From assembly GCA_947474415.1 (NCBI GenBank), contig CANJKD010000177.1, positions 1 through 5,904 of the forward strand: a stretch of 5,904 nucleotides of DNA. Reading direction: 5' to 3'. This document shows, piece by piece, positions 1 to 5,904 of this stretch. Positions within the stretch are counted from its first letter, which is position 1, and each line of letters opens with the position of its first letter. The DNA comes from Burkholderiales bacterium. Its GTDB lineage: Bacteria; Pseudomonadota; Gammaproteobacteria; Burkholderiales; Burkholderiaceae_C. A program made the translations under genes and the position numbers. The notes beneath the pieces are model-generated. The model worked only from the letters and a program-made list of their open reading frames with translations. It was not told the origin of the DNA and did not search any database.

Positions 1-227
1 AATATGTGCTGTCCATCCGCACGTCCAACGCGGGCATGGTCACGGTCAAGACGACGACTGGCGCCTTCGGCGACACCACGCTCGACGGGACGACGATGAC
101 CCTGACACCGTACCTGACCGACACCGCGGTGTTGACCAATGCCAACGTCAACGTCCCGGTGTTCAAGTGGGTCTGCGCGCCCGGCACGATCCCCGCCAAG
201 TTCCTACCCGGCTCCTGCCGCGGTTGA
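1..227 (+). CDS. pilA: Type IV major pilin (PilA-like), upstream copy, 5' end outside window
   Basis: This is the C-terminal part (about 75 residues) of a type IVa pilin. The reading frame is open from the window edge (first whole codon TAT at 3-5) to TGA at 225-227. It aligns without gaps to residues 90-163 of the complete pilin at 510-1001 and differs at one residue only (Val here, Ala132 there). It carries the Thr-rich central part of the globular domain and the C-terminal disulfide loop, with Cys in WVC and Cys in GSCRG, which in type IV pilins closes the D-region exposed on the fibre. The N-terminal signal and hydrophobic helix are outside the window, so whether the gene is intact upstream cannot be seen. 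An in-frame GTG at 6-8 is an internal Val codon, not a start. The gene is followed by its own intrinsic terminator, so it is probably a separate transcription unit from the next pilin. Confidence 0.9.
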   Translation, partial: YVLSIRTSNAGMVTVKTTTGAFGDTTLDGTTMTLTPYLTDTAVLTNANVNVPVFKWVCAPGTIPAKFLPGSCRG

Positions 228-250
228 GCATCCGCTCGCGTTGGCATGAG

Positions 251-277
251 AGGGCGGCCGGTTGGTCGCCTTTTCTT
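251..277 (+). terminator. Intrinsic terminator of upstream pilin gene
   Basis: A 7-bp stem (253-259 GGCGGCC with 264-270 GGTCGCC, one G-T wobble) with loop GGTT is followed by TTTTCTT at 271-277. It starts 23 nt after the pilin stop codon and lies at the same offset (774 nt) as the terminator of the second pilin, so it belongs to the duplicated unit. It should separate the two pilin transcripts. Confidence 0.8.
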
Positions 278-351
278 CGGCCGCTGCGACCGCCTCGCCA
301 ATCGCGCTTCGCGCAGCCGTCACCGGACATGTTTGAAACCTGTGACATTTT

Positions 352-409
352 GTGTCCAACCCGACCGGCCCTGTCTTGCGGGTTTCCAAAAGCTGACTGT
401 TAGCGTCAG
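352..409 (+). promoter_or_regulatory. Candidate activator (PilR-type) binding region upstream of the sigma-54 promoter
   Basis: GTGTC at 352-356 and CTGTC at 371-375 are 19 bp apart, about two helical turns, and fit the (C/G)TGTC core described for PilR sites upstream of Pseudomonas aeruginosa pilA. With a start site near 476 they fall at about -100 to -124, the distance range known for PilR. A small inverted repeat, CTGAC (393-397) and GTCAG (405-409), lies closer to the promoter. Pentamers are short and occur often by chance, so position relative to the sigma-54 box is the main support. Confidence 0.3.
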
Positions 410-449
410 ATTCCTGGACCTATTTCACGCCCCGCTGCCCCGGCTGCGA

Positions 450-465
450 TGGCATGGCGCCTGCA
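450..465 (+). promoter_or_regulatory. Sigma-54 (RpoN) promoter of the complete pilin gene
   Basis: TGGCATGGCGCCTGCA matches the RpoN consensus TGGCACG-N4-TTGCW at all but two positions, and the GG (-24) and GC (-12) pairs have the correct spacing. Transcription would start near 476 and give a leader of about 34 nt before the ATG at 510. Type IVa pilin genes are classic RpoN targets activated by PilS/PilR, so both sequence and context agree. Confidence 0.8.
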
Positions 466-509
466 ATCTGGTTCAGCGTCACCCCCCATTACCCCCGGAG
501 ATATTAATC

Positions 510-1001
510 ATGAAGCGTCGCGTTCAGTCTGGTTTCACCCTCATCGAATTGATGATCGTCGTTGCGATCATCGGCATCCTGGCGGCGGTTGCGTTGCCGG
601 CTTATCAGGACTACACCAAGCGTGCCAAGGTCTCGGAGGTGGTGCTGGCCGCTTCGGCCTGCCGCACGAACATCACCGAAGTTGTTCAGTCCATCTCCAG
701 CTCGGTTCTGCCAGCTGCCGACAACTGGGGCTGCGAAGCGAATATCGCTGAAGCCGTCGGCAGCGCGCCGACCAAATATGTGCTGTCCATCCGCACGTCC
801 AACGCGGGCATGGTCACGGTCAAGACGACGACTGGCGCCTTCGGCGACACCACGCTCGACGGGACGACGATGACCCTGACACCGTACCTGACCGACACCG
901 CGGCGTTGACCAATGCCAACGTCAATGTGCCGGTGTTCAAGTGGGTCTGCGCGCCCGGCACGATCCCGGCCAAGTTCCTGCCTGGCTCCTGCCGCGGCTA
1001 A
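510..1001 (+). CDS. pilA: Type IV major pilin (PilA-like), complete copy
   Basis: This encodes a 163-residue prepilin, the structural subunit of a type IVa pilus, polymerised in the inner membrane and extended to the cell surface. It has a short basic leader (MKRRVQSG, residues 1-8) cut by prepilin peptidase before Phe9, then the conserved hydrophobic helix starting [16 protein letters not shown] with the invariant Glu at mature position 5. The mature length of 155 is normal for the family. Four cysteines (51, 75, 147, 161) suggest two disulfides, with 147-161 the usual C-terminal D-loop. A Thr-rich stretch spans residues 103-130 and a Ser cluster 61-65; these are conceivable O-glycan sites. 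The start is set by GGAG at 497-500, nine bases ahead of the ATG, and by the leader; the frame is open further upstream (from 246) but that extension overlaps the promoter and is not real. Expression is probably RpoN-dependent. Minor-pilin function is unlikely given the near-identical tandem copy and strong promoter. Confidence 0.96.
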   Translation: MKRRVQSGFTLIELMIVVAIIGILAAVALPAYQDYTKRAKVSEVVLAASACRTNITEVVQSISSSVLPAADNWGCEANIAEAVGSAPTKYVLSIRTSNAGMVTVKTTTGAFGDTTLDGTTMTLTPYLTDTAALTNANVNVPVFKWVCAPGTIPAKFLPGSCRG

Positions 1002-1051
1002 GCCTCAGCTCTCGCTAGCTTGAAAGGGCGGCCATCGGGCCGCCCTTTTTT
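775..1051 (+). repeat. Direct repeat, copy 2 (pilin 3' end plus terminator)
   Basis: This is the partner of the copy at 1-277. The substitutions in the coding part are at 904, 926, 929, 968, 980, 983, 998 and 1000. Only 904 changes an amino acid (Ala here, Val in the other copy) and 1000 changes the stop from TGA to TAA. Divergence rises towards and beyond the stop codon. Confidence 0.9.
1023..1051 (+). terminator. Strong intrinsic terminator between pilin and ligase genes
   Basis: A perfect 8-bp GC stem (1026-1033 GGGCGGCC, 1038-1045 GGCCGCCC) with loop ATCG is followed by six T (1046-1051); AAA at 1023-1025 can extend the stem against TTT. It is stronger than the terminator of the upstream pilin. 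The next start codon is at 1076 and I see no promoter in between, so it probably works partly as an attenuator for the ligase genes. Confidence 0.9.
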
Positions 1052-1075
1052 CTGCACGGTCAACATCCGTTTTGA

Positions 1076-2752
1076 ATGAGCGCGATTACCCTGTTCTTTG
1101 GTGGCCTTCTCGGCGTGGCGTCCTGGCTCGTGCCCAACCACTACTTGCCCTGGCTGTCGTTCCACGCCGAGTTCCTGATGGGTGCTGGCGGTTTGCTGGT
1201 GCTGATCGGCGCCCTGGCGCGCAGTGCACCAGGCCGGCTGCCGATGCCGGCTTTGACCGTCGCCACCCTGCTGGTCGCCTGCGTGCCCTTGCTTCAGGCC
1301 GCCACCGGCCTGATTCTGTTCGCAGGCGACGCCTGGATGGTCTTCGAGTACCTGCTGGCGTTCGCGCTGGCGCAGGTTCTGGGCCAGTTGCTCACCCACC
1401 GCATTGGTGCGGATGCGCTTTTCGAAGCGATTTCAGCCCTGTTCCTGGCCGCCTCGCTGGCTTGCGTCGGCCTGCAGTTGATCCAGTGGCTGCGCTTGCC
1501 GGGCCTGGGCATCTTCTCGATCGAACTGGCGCCCTTGCATGCGCCCTACGCGAACGTGGCGCAGCCGAATCACCTGGCGTCTATGCTTTTTCTGGGCGTT
1601 GTCGGCTTGCTCTTTCTGTACGAACGCGGCCGCGTGCGCGGCGCAGTGGCCGTGGCGGCATATGGCTTGCTGGGGTTCGGGATGGTGATGACGGCCTCGC
1701 GCACGGCGTGGCTCACGACGGGCCTGGCCGCCGTCGGGCTGTGGCTCGCCTGCGGGCGCGCGCCGCTTCGGATCGGCCGGCTGGGCGTGACCGGGGCGGC
1801 ACTGGCGTTCCTGTTCCTGCTGCTGACCTGGACGCCGCTGAACGACCTGCTGCTGCTGTCGCCGGGAAGAACCTTTGCGGTTCAGTCGCAGCTTGGGCCG
1901 CGGCCGTTGTTGTGGGCCACGATGGCGAGCGCGATCGCATTGCAGCCATGGTTCGGCTACGGCTGGAACCAGGGCCTGGTCGCGCAGAGCCGCGTGGTCG
2001 ACCAGTTCCCCGCCAGCGGCCGCCTGATCCAGAACAGCCACAACCTGGTGCTGGATCTGGCGGTGTGGAACGGAGTGCCGCTGGCGTTGGCGCTGTGCGC
2101 GCTGCTCGGCTGGTGGTTCTGGCGCCATCTGCGGCTGAGCCGCTCTGCTGCGCAGCTCTGCATGCTGACCGGAACGGGCGCGGTGTTCGTTCATGCGATG
2201 CTCGAATTCCCGCTGAGCTACGCCTACTTCCTGGTGCCCGTGGGTTTAATGATGGGTGCGATGGACGCGGCGGCTCCGTCGCTGTCCCCGCTGCGCTTGC
2301 CCAAGCCGGCGGCCTGGGCGCTCGTGGCGGTGGCCGGCGGCCTGTTCGCGGCCATCGCCGCCGAGTATGTTGAAGTGGAAACCAACACCCGGACCCTGCA
2401 ACTTGAACTGGCCCGTGTGGGCACCCACAAGATCGTCAGCACGGCGCCCGACCTGGTATTGCTGACGCAAATGGGCGCCTACCTTCGGTTTGCTCGCATC
2501 GAGCCCCAACCCGGCATGAGCCCTGACGAACTGGCCTGGATGGGCCGGGCAATCGGGCGCTTTCCCTATGCGAACGTGCAGTTCAACGTGGCAGCCGCGA
2601 ACGCGCTGAACGGCCATCCCGAGGCCGCAGGCCAGATGCTCGCCCGGCTCTGCCATCTGCACACGCGGCAAAACTGCCTGCACGAGTTGCGCGAATGGCG
2701 CGCGCTGGCGTTGGAGTACCCGCAACTGAGTGCTGTGCCACTGCCGCCCTGA
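1076..2752 (+). CDS. PglL/Wzy_C-family O-oligosaccharyltransferase (first ligase)
   Basis: A 558-residue polytopic inner-membrane protein of the O-antigen ligase/PglL superfamily. Such enzymes transfer glycan from an undecaprenyl carrier to a periplasmic acceptor: Ser/Thr of pilin for PglL/TfpO, lipid A core for WaaL. Hydrophobic segments fill most of residues 1-430, followed by a soluble, presumably periplasmic tail (430-558) with Cys526 and Cys534. Family landmarks are PNHYLPWLSFHAE near the N-terminus, QPNHL (163-167, typical of the PglL_A region), SRTAW (208-212), NSHN (320-323), whose His322 sits where ligases carry their catalytic periplasmic-loop His, and HAMLEFPLSYAYF (373-385, Wzy_C_2-like). 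The position just after pilin and before tfpZ favours pilin as acceptor over lipopolysaccharide; a polymerase role is less likely. The start at 1076 has no clear Shine-Dalgarno and was chosen because it leaves the usual short N-terminus. Expression probably depends on read-through of the terminator at 1023-1051. Confidence 0.88.
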   Translation: MSAITLFFGGLLGVASWLVPNHYLPWLSFHAEFLMGAGGLLVLIGALARSAPGRLPMPALTVATLLVACVPLLQAATGLILFAGDAWMVFEYLLAFALAQVLGQLLTHRIGADALFEAISALFLAASLACVGLQLIQWLRLPGLGIFSIELAPLHAPYANVAQPNHLASMLFLGVVGLLFLYERGRVRGAVAVAAYGLLGFGMVMTASRTAWLTTGLAAVGLWLACGRAPLRIGRLGVTGAALAFLFLLLTWTPLNDLLLLSPGRTFAVQSQLGPRPLLWATMASAIALQPWFGYGWNQGLVAQSRVVDQFPASGRLIQNSHNLVLDLAVWNGVPLALALCALLGWWFWRHLRLSRSAAQLCMLTGTGAVFVHAMLEFPLSYAYFLVPVGLMMGAMDAAAPSLSPLRLPKPAAWALVAVAGGLFAAIAAEYVEVETNTRTLQLELARVGTHKIVSTAPDLVLLTQMGAYLRFARIEPQPGMSPDELAWMGRAIGRFPYANVQFNVAAANALNGHPEAAGQMLARLCHLHTRQNCLHELREWRALALEYPQLSAVPLPP

Positions 2753-2852
2753 CGGGTGGACGCCAATGGCGTTGCCTCCCGCCTTGCGCTGGCCGGCCAG
2801 GCATGACCGCTGCAGCACAATCGCAAGCTCCCCGCTACTCGCGCTTCCTGAC

Positions 2853-3623
2853 ATGTTCGAATCCGTTTTTGCGAACCGGCGGCCGCGTGCCGTGGCGATC
2901 CACCTTGCTGCCAGTGCCTTGCTCGCCGGCCTGGCGTCGATGCTGGTATTCCTCGTCTGGTACCCCCGGCCGTTCGATGCCATCGCCGGCGGGGCCACCC
3001 TTTTCCTGATGCTGGTCGGTGTGGATGTGGCCCTGGGCCCGGCCCTGACCGCCGTGGTGGCCAGCCCCGCCAAGCCACGGCCTGAACTGCGGCGGGATCT
3101 GATCGTGATCGTGCTGTTCCAGCTCACTGCCATGGCTTACGGCCTGTACACGGTGGCGCTGGCGCGGCCGGTGTTCGTGTCGTTCGAGGTTGATCGATTC
3201 CGGGTTGTCGCTGCAGCCGATATCGAGCCCGGCGCGTTGCAAGACGCTCCCACCACGCTGCGCGCGTTGCCCTGGACCGGGCCGCAATTCATCGCTGCCA
3301 TCAAGCCGGTGAACCCGGGCGAACAGATGCGCTCGCTGGAGCTCGGGCTGGCCGGGCTCGACCTGTCGATGATCCCGGCCAACTGGCGCGACTACGCTTC
3401 CCAGACCGAAGCCGTGTGGCGCGCTTCAAAGCCCGCTTCGGCCCTGCGCGCGCGCTATCCGCGGTCAGCCCCTGAGGTCGCCGCCATCGCGGCTCGTGCC
3501 GGCCAGCAACCAGAGGCGCTGCGTTGGTTGCCGTTGATGTCACGCCATGCGAGCTGGGTCGCGCTGGTCGCCGCGCCCGATTCGCGCGTTGTTGGCTACC
3601 TGCCGCTGGACGGATTCTTCTAA
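2853..3623 (+). CDS. tfpZ: TfpX/TfpZ-family type IV pilin accessory protein
   Basis: A 256-residue inner-membrane protein. TfpZ-type proteins, encoded next to pilin genes, help a cognate pilin assemble and affect pilus extension/retraction balance; the mechanism is unsettled. Seen here: a basic start (ANRRPR), membrane segments at about 13-37, 44-69 and 82-104, the family signature DVALGP (58-63), then YGLYT (96-100), RPV (105-107) and EVDRF (112-116), and a C-terminal domain probably in the periplasm. The start is not certain. ATG 2853 gives the short cytoplasmic end usual in this family but has no obvious ribosome site. ATG 2766 would add 29 residues and has GGGTGGA at 2754-2760 ahead of it. 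The stop codon overlaps the next gene's ATG (TAATG), so the two are translationally coupled. Flanked by two ligases, it probably serves the adjacent pilins. Confidence 0.88.
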   Translation: MFESVFANRRPRAVAIHLAASALLAGLASMLVFLVWYPRPFDAIAGGATLFLMLVGVDVALGPALTAVVASPAKPRPELRRDLIVIVLFQLTAMAYGLYTVALARPVFVSFEVDRFRVVAAADIEPGALQDAPTTLRALPWTGPQFIAAIKPVNPGEQMRSLELGLAGLDLSMIPANWRDYASQTEAVWRASKPASALRARYPRSAPEVAAIAARAGQQPEALRWLPLMSRHASWVALVAAPDSRVVGYLPLDGFF

Positions 3624-5431
3624 TGACCGTCGCGAACGAACCGCAGCCGTTCGATGCCGGCGGCGCCGCCTCGGTCATGGTTGCCAGTGCCGCCCTCGCC
3701 ATGCCGATGCTGCTGGCCTTCAACCTGCCGCCGTCGTCCACCTTCCTGAACCAGGCGGCAGCGCTGATCGGCTGGGGCGGTTGGCTCACGCTGCTGGCGG
3801 CGTCGCTGCGGCGCAGCCGCGAGTGGCCGGGCGGCAGCGGCCTGGCTGCATTGCAGGGCGTCTTCGGCGTGCTGCTGCTGTCGGCCCTGGCAGCGCCGCT
3901 CTGGACCCGCCAGCCGTGGTCGCTCGCCCTCTCGGGCGCGGGGATGATCGCAGCCGCCGCGCTCGCCGCGCAAGTGGCCGCCACCCTGCAACGTGCAGAC
4001 CTGGGCCACGCGGCGTTCCGTGCCTTCTGCATCGGCATGGTGGTGGCGGCCTTGCTCAGCAGCCTGATCGGCATCCTGCAGGTGTTCGCTCCGGCATGGG
4101 CCGATGGAGACTGGATCGCGGTCACCTCTCGGCCTGGCCGCGCGGTGGGCAACATGCGCCAGCCGAACCACCTCAGCACCCTGCTGCTCTGGGGCGTTAT
4201 CGCCGTGGTCTGGCTCGGTGAGGCGCGTGTGCTGCGGCGTGGCGTCGATACGGCGCTGGCGGTTGTGTTCATCTTCGTCGTCGTGCTCAGCAGCTCGCGC
4301 ACCGGTGCGGCCGGCATGCTGATGCTGGCCGTATGGGGCGGGCTGGACCGGCGCGTGTCGAAGCGTTCGCGCGCGCTGTTAATGCTGGCGCCGGTGATCT
4401 ACGCGGCCGTCTGGTTCGGTGCCTCGGCCTGGGCCGACCAGACCCACCAGGTGTTCGGTGGCGAGACCCGCTTCAGCACCAAGGGCGACATTTCAAGCTC
4501 GCGCTACGGCATCTGGTCGAACACGATTTCGCTGATCAGGATGCACCCGTGGTTCGGCGTGGGCTTCGGTGAATTCAACTTCGCCTGGGCGCTCACGCCG
4601 TTCCCCGGCCGGCCGGTTGCGTTCTTCGACCACACCCACAACCTGCCGCTGCAGTTCGCCGTGGAGCTCGGCCTGCCGCTGGCTGCAGTCGCCGTGGCCG
4701 GACTGTGCTGGGCCCTGCTGCGCGCGCTGCTGCTGGCCTTGCAGGCACGCGAGTCGACCGACCCCGGCCAGGCGCCGATGCGCCGCGCTGCCTTCATGAT
4801 GATCTTCATGGTGTGTGTGCACAGCCTGCTGGAATATCCGCTGTGGTACGCCTATTTCCTGCTGCCGGCGGCGTTTGCGCTCGGGCTGTGCCTGGGGCGG
4901 CCGGCCGCAGCTTTGAAAGCGCCATTTCATGCGCCATCGAAGGTGCCAGTGCCCGCGCCAGCGAACCCCCACACCACGCGGCCGTTGCTGGTGGCGTCCA
5001 TGCTGCTGATGATCGGCGGGCTGGCGTCGGTGTGTGACTACATGCGCGTCGTCGTGATCTTCGCCCCGCTCGAGGGCGCCGCGCCGCTCGCGCAGCGCAT
5101 CGAAGACGGCCGGCGCAGCTGGTTCTTCGCCCACCATGCGAACTACGCGGCCGCTACCACCACCGACCACCCAGCTGAAGCAATGGGCTCGTTCAAGAGC
5201 GCCACCCACTACCTGCTCGATTCGCGCTTGATGATGGCCTGGGCCAAGGCCCTGAACGACGCTGGCGACTCCGACCGTGCGCGCTACGTGGCGCAACGCC
5301 TGCGCGAGTTTCGCAACGAAGGCGCTGCGGCATTCTTCGAACCCTGCGCCGAGCCAGCCCCACCCGGCGTTGCGCTGCCCTTCCAGTGCCTGGAGCCACA
5401 GCGGCCACTGCGCTATGAGGACTTCAGGTGA
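3623..5431 (+). CDS. PglL/Wzy_C-family O-oligosaccharyltransferase (second ligase)
   Basis: A 602-residue polytopic inner-membrane protein of the same superfamily as the first ligase but only distantly similar to it. It has an N-terminal FNLPPSSTFLNQ stretch typical of PglL-type ligases, QPNHL (180-184), SSSRTG (223-228), HPWFGVGFGEFNF before the large periplasmic loop, DHTHN (336-340) with His339 as the expected catalytic residue, HSLLEYPLWYAYFLLP (400-415, Wzy_C_2-like), and a periplasmic tail from about 472 to 602. The tail carries Cys575 and Cys589, a possible disulfide also paralleled in the first ligase. Expected role: moving a lipid-linked sugar chain onto pilin or other periplasmic proteins. 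The start at 3623 overlaps the tfpZ stop by one base, with a weak CGGA at 3611-3614; the frame is open upstream to 3524 but those codons lie inside tfpZ. It is the last gene of the block. WaaL activity on lipopolysaccharide cannot be excluded from sequence. Confidence 0.92.
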   Translation: MTVANEPQPFDAGGAASVMVASAALAMPMLLAFNLPPSSTFLNQAAALIGWGGWLTLLAASLRRSREWPGGSGLAALQGVFGVLLLSALAAPLWTRQPWSLALSGAGMIAAAALAAQVAATLQRADLGHAAFRAFCIGMVVAALLSSLIGILQVFAPAWADGDWIAVTSRPGRAVGNMRQPNHLSTLLLWGVIAVVWLGEARVLRRGVDTALAVVFIFVVVLSSSRTGAAGMLMLAVWGGLDRRVSKRSRALLMLAPVIYAAVWFGASAWADQTHQVFGGETRFSTKGDISSSRYGIWSNTISLIRMHPWFGVGFGEFNFAWALTPFPGRPVAFFDHTHNLPLQFAVELGLPLAAVAVAGLCWALLRALLLALQARESTDPGQAPMRRAAFMMIFMVCVHSLLEYPLWYAYFLLPAAFALGLCLGRPAAALKAPFHAPSKVPVPAPANPHTTRPLLVASMLLMIGGLASVCDYMRVVVIFAPLEGAAPLAQRIEDGRRSWFFAHHANYAAATTTDHPAEAMGSFKSATHYLLDSRLMMAWAKALNDAGDSDRARYVAQRLREFRNEGAAAFFEPCAEPAPPGVALPFQCLEPQRPLRYEDFR

Positions 5432-5508
5432 GCTTGCCTCATCCAAGGGTCAAGGCCTGACGGAGATCGTGACTTGACTTTCATCACCGAAGGCCTTGGG
5501 CGAAGAGA

Positions 5509-5530
5509 GGGGCGCGCGTAGCGCAGCCCC
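5509..5530. terminator. GC hairpin between convergent genes, possible terminator
   Basis: GGGGC (5509-5513) pairs with GCCCC (5526-5530) and GCG (5514-5516) with CGC (5522-5524), with one bulged A at 5525 and loop CGTAG. There is no T-run on the plus strand. On the minus strand the hairpin is followed by CTCTCTTCG, only weakly T-rich. It lies 70-90 nt beyond the moaC stop and may end moaC transcripts. The rest of the spacer 5432-5599 holds only an 8-bp inverted repeat (CAAGGCCT 5451-5458, AGGCCTTG 5491-5498) with a 32-nt loop and no gene I can support. Confidence 0.3.
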
Positions 5531-5599
5531 GCGCTTGTGGTCACCCCGCGCGCTTGCCTGATCGGTTGCGGGCCCGGCAGCGCGAATCGGACAATCTCA

Positions 5600-5904
5600 T
5601 CAGGCCGGGCTGACCCAATCCCCCGACTTCCCGCCGTGCTTCTCCAGCACCCGAATCTCGCCCATCACCATGCCGCGGTCGGCGGCCTTGCACATGTCGT
5701 AAATGGTCAGCAGACCGATCTGCACGGCCGTCAGCGCCTCCATCTCGACGCCGGTGCGGCCAAGCGTTTCCACCTGCGCGGTGCAGCGCACGCTGCTGGT
5801 CGCCGCGTCGGTCTGGAACTCGACCGTCACCCGTGTGATCGGCAACGGGTGGCACAGCGGGATCAGCTCCGACGTGCGCTTGGCCGCCTGGATCGCCGCG
5901 ACGC
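5600..5904 (-). CDS. moaC: Cyclic pyranopterin monophosphate synthase MoaC, 5' end outside window
   Basis: The C-terminal 100 residues of MoaC, which with MoaA turns GTP into cyclic pyranopterin monophosphate, the first intermediate of molybdenum cofactor synthesis, in the cytoplasm. The frame is open from the right edge to TGA at 5602-5600. Hallmark blocks are [41 protein letters not shown] (the Asp and Lys match the catalytic pair known as Asp128 and Lys131 in Escherichia coli) and GGKSGDW near the end. The full protein is usually about 160 residues, so some 60 are missing beyond the edge. A TTG codon at 5845-5843 is internal (Leu in HPLPITR), not the start. It converges on the ligase block and is functionally unrelated to it. 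Confidence 0.96.
   Translation of the reverse strand, partial: VAAIQAAKRTSELIPLCHPLPITRVTVEFQTDAATSSVRCTAQVETLGRTGVEMEALTAVQIGLLTIYDMCKAADRGMVMGEIRVLEKHGGKSGDWVSPA

Larger units (their letters stand above)
1..277 (+). repeat. Direct repeat, copy 1 (pilin 3' end plus terminator)
   Basis: Bases 1-259 align gap-free at a constant offset of 774 to 775-1033. Counts made by eye are 0 mismatches over 1-129, 8 over 130-227 and 7 over the 32 bases 228-259. The repeat continues as a related hairpin and T-run, but the loop differs. Its left limit is outside the window. It is a tandem duplication of a whole pilin gene with its terminator; no transposase or flanking target-site duplication is visible. 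Confidence 0.9.

Noticed and set aside
341..356. TGTGACATTTTGTGTC as a possible CRP/FNR-type site
   Set aside because: The right half does not match TCACA and the spacing is wrong; only the GTGTC part was kept, as a weak PilR-like element.
246..509. N-terminal extension of the complete pilin reading frame, open from 246
   Set aside because: The stretch holds the terminator tail and the RpoN promoter; the prepilin leader MKRRVQSG and ribosome site fix the start at 510.
1..1051. Pilin duplication as product of an insertion sequence or silent-cassette (pilS-like) system
   Set aside because: No transposase, terminal inverted repeats or array of promoterless cassettes is visible; with only the 3' end of copy one in view, a simple tandem duplication is the sufficient explanation.
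1433..2194. Long minus-strand open frame opposite the first ligase (253 codons)
   Set aside because: Composition is Gln/Arg/Pro-rich without any domain, as expected for the antisense of a GC-rich membrane-protein gene.
1072..2373. Plus-strand open frame of 433 codons overlapping the first ligase in another frame
   Set aside because: Arg/Ala/Gly-rich low-complexity translation; the other frame carries recognisable ligase motifs throughout.
2246..5446. Minus-strand open frames at 2246-3133, 3301-4317 and 4493-5446
   Set aside because: All lie fully opposite genes with recognised motifs and show no protein-family character; high GC makes long antisense frames common.
5451..5498. Inverted repeat CAAGGCCT / AGGCCTTG as a terminator
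   Set aside because: The 32-nt loop is long, the core AGGCCT is itself palindromic so pairing is partly trivial, and no T-run follows on either strand.

Overview
The window is high-GC bacterial chromosome and looks like a betaproteobacterium of the order Burkholderiales. The grounds are the GC-rich third codon positions, the type IVa pilins, the pairing of PglL-type ligases with a TfpX/TfpZ-family pilin accessory protein, and a neighbouring moaC. This is a judgement from protein character; no search was run.

Layout: the left edge (1-227) holds the 3' end of a type IV pilin gene with its own intrinsic terminator (251-277). A spacer with a strong candidate sigma-54 promoter (450-465) leads into a second, complete pilin gene (510-1001) with a perfect-stem terminator (1023-1051). 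Only 24 nt after that terminator's T-run a three-gene block begins: a multi-pass PglL/Wzy_C-type O-oligosaccharyltransferase (1076-2752), a TfpZ-type pilin accessory protein (start 2853 or 2766, end 3623), and a second, clearly different PglL/Wzy_C-type ligase (3623-5431) whose ATG overlaps the tfpZ stop codon. After a short spacer the 3' part of moaC (molybdenum cofactor synthesis) runs in from the right edge on the minus strand and converges on the block.

How it fits together: the pilins are the subunits of a type IV pilus. TfpZ-type proteins assist pilin assembly or pilus dynamics. PglL-type ligases move lipid-linked glycan onto Ser/Thr of periplasmic proteins, typically pilin. The region therefore reads as a pilin expression, assembly and modification locus, with high-level pilin transcription (sigma-54, probably PilS/PilR-driven) separated by a terminator from the membrane-enzyme genes. 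moaC is unrelated housekeeping.

The most notable points are: (i) the two pilin copies are identical over the first 129 visible bases and then diverge progressively towards and past the stop codon, as recent gene conversion would leave them; (ii) two dissimilar ligases and a TfpZ share one transcription unit; (iii) a terminator, with no promoter seen after it, lies directly in front of the ligase genes. I see no CRISPR array, insertion sequence, tRNA or rRNA.
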